DNA from: an uncultured Alteromonadaceae bacterium
Lineage (GTDB): Bacteria; Pseudomonadota; Gammaproteobacteria; Enterobacterales; Alteromonadaceae
Assembly: GCA_947494925.1 (NCBI GenBank)
Contig: CANLWS010000007.1
Span: 248,001-312,000 of the forward strand
Length of the DNA stretch: 64,000 nucleotides
Direction: 5' to 3'
Under the pieces are notes generated by a model. It had not been told where the DNA came from. It saw only the letters and a program-made list of their open reading frames with translations, and did no database searches. The position numbers were made by a program, and so were the translations under genes. Below, piece by piece: positions 58,546 through 64,000 of the stretch; the stretch's first letter is position 1, and every line of letters starts with the position of its first letter.

Positions 58546-59509
58546 ATCATCCAATAAAAAAGAGAAAATACTGATCATCAGGATGCTGGAATTAGGTGAT
58601 GTGCTCTCTATTGCATTACCGGCGATCAGACATCTCCAATATAATAATCCAAGCGCGGAAATAGTTTGCCTTACCTATGCCAAAGGCCAGGAAATCATTC
58701 AGGCAGGGTCTCCTAATATCAAAGTCATTTGTTTGCCACTTGGTCATTGGCCCGACAATATTGTTCAGGCGATGGAAACTTTTCTAGGGTTAGCTGAGGA
58801 AGTTGTAGAACAAGCCTTTGACCGGATAATTAATCTTGATACTGCTTTTATGCCTTGTTTTTTAAGTCGGTTTTTAAAGGATGCAGGTGAACCGGTCAGT
58901 GGAAATTATTTGAACTTGTCAGTCCAGGATTTGCTTCAAAAACTGCAAAATCAAACGCTTGAAGCGGACTATGTGAACGATAGTGAAAATTTCATGAACA
59001 GTACGTTTTTCGGAATGTCCAGATTATATTCTCGCTGGTGGGAAGAGCAGGCGTTACCTGAAAATGGATATGCAGAGTTTTATCTTAAAAGTTGTTGTGG
59101 TTTTACAGATATAGATTTTGATCTTTCCATCAAATCTAGTTCAGTAGCTATTAAAAGCCACTCGCGAAAAACCGTTGCAATGGCAACTCATGATCCATCG
59201 AGTAAACTAATGCTGACTCATGTGCAAAAAAGCCTGTCAGAACATGGAGTTGATACCGTCTGGCTGGATAGCTCTTTGCCAATCGTTGATTCACTCCAGA
59301 AGCTAAGCGGTAGCAACTTACTAGTGTCAACCCCAGGTGCGGAAATTTGGTTTGCCAATGCAGTAGATTGTCCGACGTTACTTATTTGTGGCGACCTGGA
59401 TCCCAGATTTTTAATGCCTAATTATGCAACCGAGCGATTTGTTACGCCGAAGTCTAGCGATTTGGTGGAAAGTATAATGTCTATTTTTTCCGGAAATGCA
59501 GATGAATAA
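58538..59509 (+). CDS. GT9 (heptosyltransferase-like) glycosyltransferase
   Basis: The 323-residue product begins KILIIRMLELGDVLSIALPA, like the N-terminal domain of ADP-heptose:LPS heptosyltransferases. A C-terminal donor-site segment follows (LVSTPGAEIWFANAVDCPTL, then CGDLDPRFLMPNY). The usual DTGPMHLA signature is altered to STPGAEIWFA, so it may use a different donor. It is embedded between pseF and pseI with overlaps at both ends, which suggests a role in moving pseudaminic acid or another sugar of the flagellar glycan. The exact reaction cannot be told from sequence. Confidence 0.72.
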   Translation: MTRSSNKKEKILIIRMLELGDVLSIALPAIRHLQYNNPSAEIVCLTYAKGQEIIQAGSPNIKVICLPLGHWPDNIVQAMETFLGLAEEVVEQAFDRIINLDTAFMPCFLSRFLKDAGEPVSGNYLNLSVQDLLQKLQNQTLEADYVNDSENFMNSTFFGMSRLYSRWWEEQALPENGYAEFYLKSCCGFTDIDFDLSIKSSSVAIKSHSRKTVAMATHDPSSKLMLTHVQKSLSEHGVDTVWLDSSLPIVDSLQKLSGSNLLVSTPGAEIWFANAVDCPTLLICGDLDPRFLMPNYATERFVTPKSSDLVESIMSIFSGNADE

Positions 59510-60554
59510 CATTCATATAGACGGTAGAGAAGTAGGCCAGGACTGTGAACCATTTATCATTGCCGAATTAAGTGGTAATCATAATCAAGATTATGAGCTG
59601 GCCGAACAAATGGTGTTGGCGGCATCACAGGCAGGCGTTGATGCGATAAAATTGCAAACTTATACAGCTGATAGTATGACGCTTGACCATGACACCAAAG
59701 AGTTTGTTATTCAGGAAGAGGATAACTTATGGCATGGTGAGTCGCTGCATAGCTTGTATCATAAGGCTGCCACTCCTTATGAATGGCATGCGCCGCTGTT
59801 TGCCTATGCGAACGAATTGGGAATGTTGGCATTTAGCTCTCCATTTGATGAGCATGCCGTTGATTTTCTGGATGAATTAAATGTTCCTTGTTTCAAGATA
59901 GCGTCTTTTGAACTGACAGATTTGCCGTTGATTGCCAAAGCTGCATCTAAAGGCAAACCGCTTATTATTTCGACAGGCATGGCAAGCCTGAGTGAGATAG
60001 AAGACGCAGTCAAAACAGCTAATCAAGCGGGTTGTTTCGATATTGTATTGCTTAAGTGCACAAGCACCTATCCGGCGACGCCGGAAAATACCAATCTCAA
60101 AACCATTCCCAGCATGAGATCCACTTTTGGCGTACAGGTTGGTTTATCGGACCACACTGCTGGTATAGGTGTTTCTGTGGCCTCCGTTGCATTGGGTGCG
60201 ACAGTTATAGAAAAACACTTTGTTCTGGATAAAAGCGCTGGTGGCGTTGATGCCGCTTTTTCTCTGGAACCCCATGAGTTGGTTTCATTGGTCAAAGAAT
60301 CAAACGCCGCTTGGCAGGCGTTAGGTGGAGTTTGTTATGGGGGGACAGATTCTGAAGAAAAGTCTAAGCAGTATCGGCGCTCAATTTACGCGAGCAGGGA
60401 CATTACTGAAGGTGAAATTCTTAGTAAGGACAATCTTAAGATAATCAGGCCAGCGTTTGGGTTAGCTCCAAAACATTGGCAAACAGTTCTGAGCAAGGCG
60501 GCTAAAGTATCTATTAAAAAAGGAACTCCCCTAAGTTGGGAGCTTGTTGAGTAA
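59502..60554 (+). CDS. pseI: PseI, pseudaminic acid synthase
   Basis: PseI condenses the 2,4-diacetamido hexose with phosphoenolpyruvate to give pseudaminic acid. The NeuB-type barrel is seen from FIIAELSGNHNQDYELAEQM through LKCTSTYPATPENTNL and VGLSDHTAGIGVSVASVALG. The C-terminal SAF domain is RRSIYASRDITEGEILSKDN. ATG 59502 has GGAAA a few nt upstream; ATG 59496 is two codons earlier and equally in frame. Length is about 350 residues. It overlaps the preceding glycosyltransferase gene. Confidence 0.94.
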   Translation: MNNIHIDGREVGQDCEPFIIAELSGNHNQDYELAEQMVLAASQAGVDAIKLQTYTADSMTLDHDTKEFVIQEEDNLWHGESLHSLYHKAATPYEWHAPLFAYANELGMLAFSSPFDEHAVDFLDELNVPCFKIASFELTDLPLIAKAASKGKPLIISTGMASLSEIEDAVKTANQAGCFDIVLLKCTSTYPATPENTNLKTIPSMRSTFGVQVGLSDHTAGIGVSVASVALGATVIEKHFVLDKSAGGVDAAFSLEPHELVSLVKESNAAWQALGGVCYGGTDSEEKSKQYRRSIYASRDITEGEILSKDNLKIIRPAFGLAPKHWQTVLSKAAKVSIKKGTPLSWELVE

Positions 60555-60581
60555 AGTGACCTATTTAGAATTGTCTCGAAT

Positions 60582-61628
60582 GTGATCCCGGTGAAAGTAA
60601 TATTCCGAACAGATGGAAATCCGCAAATAGGTTTGGGGCATCTGATGCGATGTCAGGCCTTAGCACAAGCAATGGACTCGCGGGGTATCTCAGTTACTTT
60701 TGTCGTCAGGCCGGCCAGCGAAAAACTAATAAATAGCAGGCAGGATTGGGTTGGAACTCAGATTATAATACCAGTAGCTGTTGCGCTTGAAGATGAACCG
60801 GGCTGGTTGAGCGTTTTTGCGGATAAACTTGGTGCAAATGTTATCGTATTAGACGGCTACCAGTTTGATTTGTCTTACCGCTTTGCACTTTGGCGCTCTC
60901 ACCACGTCTTCGCCTGTTTTGATGACATGAATAACTTGCCGGAATTACCATGCGATCTAGTGATCAATGGTTCTGATAGTGGGATAGATCTCGAGTACAA
61001 TGAAACTGCACCGACAGCAATAAAATGTCTCGGCCCCGATTTTCGTGTGTTGCGTCAGGAATTTATCGACATTGAATCAACTGATTTTGAGCACAGAGAG
61101 TATCTCACACTTGTATTTGGGGGGAGTGATCCTCTCGACCTTACGCTAAGACTGGTACACTCGCTCGAACAGTACGGATTTAAAGGAAAAATAAGGATAT
61201 TAACAGGCGCAGCCTACCAAAAACTCACCCAGCTAAAGCATTTTCTTGATATGACTCAGTTGGATATTCTGCACCTTCATGACTGTCAAAATGTTGCTAA
61301 CGAATTCGCGCAGGCCAGACTTGTTGTGTCAGCGGCAGGAGGTACGCAATTTGAATTACTGGCTTGTGCATGCCCATCGTTGCTTCTGGTTGTCGCAGAT
61401 AACCAATTAAATGCTACCAAATTTGCTCAGCAACAAGGTTGGTGTTTTGCCTACGATGCTCGGGAGGATGAGGTTATTTCAGTCGTGACCACACACTTGA
61501 TTAGCCTGTGGAGCAATACAGAGGCTCTTGTTTCTATGAGTGAAAAAGCCAGTAAACTCAGAGTACTTGATGGTGCCAATAATATCATTGAGGAAATTGA
61601 TGAACTTGTTAGGGCGCGAAGTCTGTGA
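60582..61628 (+). CDS. pseG: PseG, UDP-sugar hydrolase
   Basis: PseG removes UDP from UDP-2,4-diacetamido-2,4,6-trideoxy-altropyranose before PseI acts. The 348-residue GT-B-like product begins VIFRTDGNPQIGLGHLMRCQ, the PseG signature with the proposed catalytic His in GLGHLMRC. Later motifs include LTLVFGGSDPLDLT and VVSAAGGTQFELLACACPSL. The start is GTG at 60582 (GTG 60591 is an alternative) without a strong ribosome site. pseH overlaps its stop. Confidence 0.9.
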   Translation: MIPVKVIFRTDGNPQIGLGHLMRCQALAQAMDSRGISVTFVVRPASEKLINSRQDWVGTQIIIPVAVALEDEPGWLSVFADKLGANVIVLDGYQFDLSYRFALWRSHHVFACFDDMNNLPELPCDLVINGSDSGIDLEYNETAPTAIKCLGPDFRVLRQEFIDIESTDFEHREYLTLVFGGSDPLDLTLRLVHSLEQYGFKGKIRILTGAAYQKLTQLKHFLDMTQLDILHLHDCQNVANEFAQARLVVSAAGGTQFELLACACPSLLLVVADNQLNATKFAQQQGWCFAYDAREDEVISVVTTHLISLWSNTEALVSMSEKASKLRVLDGANNIIEEIDELVRARSL

Positions 61629-62161
61629 AGCTTAAAGGGTATCAAGTTGAACTCAGGCAGGTGTCAGAAATTGATATTGAAATGCTGAGAAAGTGGCGGA
61701 ATGATCCTGAAGTGAGCCAGTTTATGCTTGATCGGAAGCCAATCTCACGAGAACAGCAAAGCGCCTGGTATAAGAAAATACAGCGCGATCCTGGTCAGAT
61801 ACACTTCGTGATCTCCTATCGTGACCAACCCATTGGTGCGGCCAATCTCAAAGCGAGAGGATTGGGGAAAACACTGGATACAGCCAACGCGATTGAACCT
61901 GGTCTGTATATTGCTGATAAGCGTTACCGTAACAATATTTTGGCGTTCGCACCGACCTTGCTGCTAAACGACTACTGTTTTAATACGCTGGGAACTGCCA
62001 GATTGTTAGCAGTGGTCAAAGCGAGTAACGTTGCGGCGCTTAATTATAATCAGAAATTGGGTTATAAAGTGGAGAATGAAGGTGATTTGCTGGAAATCAG
62101 TTTAACCCATAACAATTATTTGTCTGCCACAAAGCAGTTAAGATCGCTTTTATCAAGATAA
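61625..62161 (+). CDS. pseH: PseH, acetyl-CoA-dependent N-acetyltransferase (GNAT)
   Basis: PseH acetylates the 4-amino group of the PseC product. The 178-residue GNAT-fold protein has the N-terminal LRQVSEIDIEMLRKWRNDPE and the helix-strand end VKASNVAALNYNQKLGYKVE. It starts at a GTG overlapping the pseG TGA. With PseB, C, G, I and F this completes the six-enzyme route to CMP-pseudaminic acid. Confidence 0.9.
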   Translation: MKLKGYQVELRQVSEIDIEMLRKWRNDPEVSQFMLDRKPISREQQSAWYKKIQRDPGQIHFVISYRDQPIGAANLKARGLGKTLDTANAIEPGLYIADKRYRNNILAFAPTLLLNDYCFNTLGTARLLAVVKASNVAALNYNQKLGYKVENEGDLLEISLTHNNYLSATKQLRSLLSR

Positions 62162-62178
62162 GATACAAGGAATAGATA

Positions 62179-62418
62179 ATGAACTCAGCGGAAACGCTTT
62201 ACCAAGCTTTTGCGAGCAGTCTGGATGTTGATTTATCAGAAATTAATGATGATTTGGCATATAACAGCTTTCCAAAGTGGGACTCCACTGCGCACATGAT
62301 TTTAGTCGCGGAAATCGAGGCGCAGTTTGATATCATGCTGGATACAGATGACATCATTGATATGAGCTCTGTGGCCAAAGCAAAAGAAATTCTTAGCAAA
62401 TACGAAGTCTCATTTTAA
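62179..62418 (+). CDS. acyl carrier protein
   Basis: The 79-residue, acidic product has the phosphopantetheine site at Ser36 in FPKWDSTAHMILVAEIE and the helix IMLDTDDIIDMSSVAKA, typical of stand-alone carrier proteins. Position 36 and the D-S motif fit ACP. An AAGGAA site lies before the ATG. Its stop overlaps the next ATG by one base. Unlike housekeeping AcpP it sits with a reductase and an acid-activating enzyme, suggesting a dedicated acyl carrier. Confidence 0.88.
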   Translation: MNSAETLYQAFASSLDVDLSEINDDLAYNSFPKWDSTAHMILVAEIEAQFDIMLDTDDIIDMSSVAKAKEILSKYEVSF

Positions 62419-63146
62419 TGTTGGAAGATAAGCATATTCTTGTTACTGGGGCCAGCAGAGGTATTGGTAGGGCGATTGCCGAGGTGTGTGTGGCTTTAGG
62501 GGCCACAGTCTACCTTGGTGGACGAGACGATGAAACGTTGGAACATATCTGTGCAGAGCTGGGCGACAATGCTGTTCCTTTCAGTTATGACGTCAGAGAC
62601 GCTGACCAGGTAAAGCAGGCTTTTTTGCACATTCAAAAACACATAGGCAGGCTGGATGGCCTGGTGAATAATGCAGGTGTAATGATAGATGCACCCTTGG
62701 CAATGTCTCGCCTTGAAGATTTGCAACTTCAACTTCAGGTTAACACTGTCGCTGCGTTTCAACATAGTCAGTTAGCCAGTCGCTTAATGGCTAAAAATCG
62801 TCAAGGTAGTATTATCAATATTTGCTCGGTGGTCGGCGAAAGGGGAAGTATCGGGCAAAGTGCCTATGCGGCTAGTAAAGCGGCAATGTCCGGTATGACC
62901 AAATCCCTTGCGAAAGAGCTGGCAGGATTGGGTATCAGGGTTAACGGTGTTGCACCTGGATTTGTGAATACCGACCTAACCAATCATTATCCTGAACAAA
63001 AACGCACTGAAATCCTTGATTCTATTGCCTTAGGGAGAGCTGGGGAGGCGAAAGAAGTTGCTGACCTGGTGAGTTTCATGTTGTCTGATCATTCCGCTTA
63101 CATTACTGGTCAAATTATCGGTATTGATGGCGGAATGAAGCTCTAG
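62418..63146 (+). CDS. SDR reductase (3-oxoacyl-ACP reductase-like, FabG family)
   Basis: The 242-residue classical SDR has the cofactor motif TGASRGIG (residues 10-17), NNAG, the catalytic Ser in INICSVVG and Tyr150/Lys154 (YAASK). The sequence ends ITGQIIGIDGGMKL, as in FabG-like enzymes. It is adjacent to an ACP, so the likely substrate is a 3-oxoacyl-ACP, although a sugar or polyol substrate is possible. Confidence 0.88.
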   Translation: MLEDKHILVTGASRGIGRAIAEVCVALGATVYLGGRDDETLEHICAELGDNAVPFSYDVRDADQVKQAFLHIQKHIGRLDGLVNNAGVMIDAPLAMSRLEDLQLQLQVNTVAAFQHSQLASRLMAKNRQGSIINICSVVGERGSIGQSAYAASKAAMSGMTKSLAKELAGLGIRVNGVAPGFVNTDLTNHYPEQKRTEILDSIALGRAGEAKEVADLVSFMLSDHSAYITGQIIGIDGGMKL

Positions 63147-63158
63147 GAACCAAGCATT

Positions 63159-64000
63159 GTGTTTTGGTCTGAACTGGAAAGTTTTCAAGATAACGTTGCC
63201 GTCATAGAGGGGCAGCATACTCTCACCTATGCTGAATTAGCTGGCCGTTGTGATGAGCTTGCGACGCAATTTGATGGTGGTAAAAAACTGGTTTTTGTTT
63301 TTGTATCAAATAATTCCAATGGTCTGGTTGCCTACCTAACCTGCCTGCGGGAAGGGCATGTTTGTATGATGCTTGATCCTGATTTGGATAATGCCAAGGT
63401 TGAAGCCTTATTAACTGCCTATCAACCTAACGTTATTATTCGAAACTTGAATGTTGAAAAGTATGCGAATACAAAACACACTATTGATAATAAATTGGCG
63501 TTGCTACTTTCTACATCAGGGACAACTGGGTCAGCTAAACAAGTTTCATTGAGCTATAACAATATTCAAAGCAATGCTGATGCAATTTGTGATTATCTTC
63601 CTATTCGAAAAACAGATAAAACGGTGAGCACACTGCCGCTGTTTTATTCCTATGGTTTATCAGTAATCAATTCACATCTAAATCGTGGAGCGGCAATTCT
63701 CTTTACTCAATACTCGATGATAAACAGAGAGTTCTGGCAGTTGTTTGAATCAGAACAAATCAACAGTTTTGCCGGTGTCCCGCACATTTATGATATGTTG
63801 TTAAGAATAAAATTTACCGAGTTGCCATTAAATACTTTACGGTACTTCACTCAGGCCGGCGGCAGACTAGCGGAAAATAAAGTCAGAAGCTTGGCTGAAT
63901 ATGCACTGGATACAGGTAAACAATTCTTTGTAATGTATGGACAGACTGAAGCAACAGCACGCATGTCATATCTGGAACCGGAATTGGTAAAAATACACCC
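63159..64000 (+). CDS. AMP-dependent acid:carrier ligase (cut by window end)
   Basis: A frame opens at GTG 63159, with AGGAA 9 nt upstream, and stays open to the window end (at least 280 codons). It begins VFWSELESFQDNVAVIEGQH, with the ANL-family signatures LLSTSGTTGSAKQV (P-loop, near residue 117), PLFYSYGLSV and FVMYGQTEATARMSY. These enzymes adenylate a carboxylic acid and pass it to CoA or an ACP Ser-pantetheine. The C-terminal domain lies outside the window. With the ACP and SDR upstream it probably loads an acyl group. Confidence 0.85.
   Translation, partial: MFWSELESFQDNVAVIEGQHTLTYAELAGRCDELATQFDGGKKLVFVFVSNNSNGLVAYLTCLREGHVCMMLDPDLDNAKVEALLTAYQPNVIIRNLNVEKYANTKHTIDNKLALLLSTSGTTGSAKQVSLSYNNIQSNADAICDYLPIRKTDKTVSTLPLFYSYGLSVINSHLNRGAAILFTQYSMINREFWQLFESEQINSFAGVPHIYDMLLRIKFTELPLNTLRYFTQAGGRLAENKVRSLAEYALDTGKQFFVMYGQTEATARMSYLEPELVKIH

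Overview
The window comes from a gammaproteobacterium, most likely a marine member of the Alteromonadales (Alteromonadaceae-like). The evidence is the E. coli-like order rodZ-ispG-hisS-yfgM-bamB-der-xseA-guaB-guaA and tadA/mltF/purL, combined with a Vibrio/Shewanella-style polar flagellar locus (flgT, flgP, cheV-cheR, sigma-54 promoters, several short flagellins, flaG) and a pseudaminic acid pathway. This placement is inference from gene content and protein resemblance; no database search was made.

Positions 1-22,100 are mostly housekeeping: the 3' end of rodZ, ispG, hisS, yfgM, bamB and der on the plus strand, a small DUF922-like secreted metalloprotease candidate, xseA on the minus strand, guaB-guaA, a PspB-like membrane peptide, tadA, mltF divergent from purL, smrA, and an M1-family lipoprotein peptidase. 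Two small genes of 50 and 45 codons are also proposed here. Several good sigma-70 promoters and intrinsic terminators mark the transcription units.

Positions 22,100-30,300 hold an esterase lipoprotein with extra binding-type domains, the tamA-tamB translocation pair (coupled by an ATGA overlap), an AhpD-like CxxC protein and tRNA-Arg(CCU).

Positions 30,300-55,600 are a nearly complete flagellar rod/hook/filament region. It has flgT (minus) and flgP (plus) divergent, flgA-flgM-flgN (minus), cheV-cheR, flgBCDE, flgFGHIJKL, then four short flagellin genes in the order type A, B, B, A, and flaG-fliD-fliS-fliT-like. Sigma-54 sites (TGGCA-N5/6-TTGC type) precede flgB and flgF. Near-perfect sigma-28 sites precede flgM and the two type A flagellins. 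A sialidase-like beta-propeller gene lies on the opposite strand between flgL and the first flagellin.

Positions 55,689-64,000 form one tightly packed plus-strand operon for flagellin glycosylation: pseB, pseC, pseF, a GT9-like glycosyltransferase, pseI, pseG, pseH, then an acyl carrier protein, an SDR reductase and an acid-activating AMP ligase cut off by the window edge. A sigma-54-like site sits just upstream of pseB. The pathway should make CMP-pseudaminic acid. The last three genes look like a module that prepares an extra acyl group, possibly to decorate the sugar.

The most interesting candidates are the sialidase-like gene inside a locus that makes a sialic-acid-like sugar for the flagellum, the ACP-SDR-ligase module, the extra glycosyltransferase, and the repeated, structured non-coding DNA between the flagellin genes.
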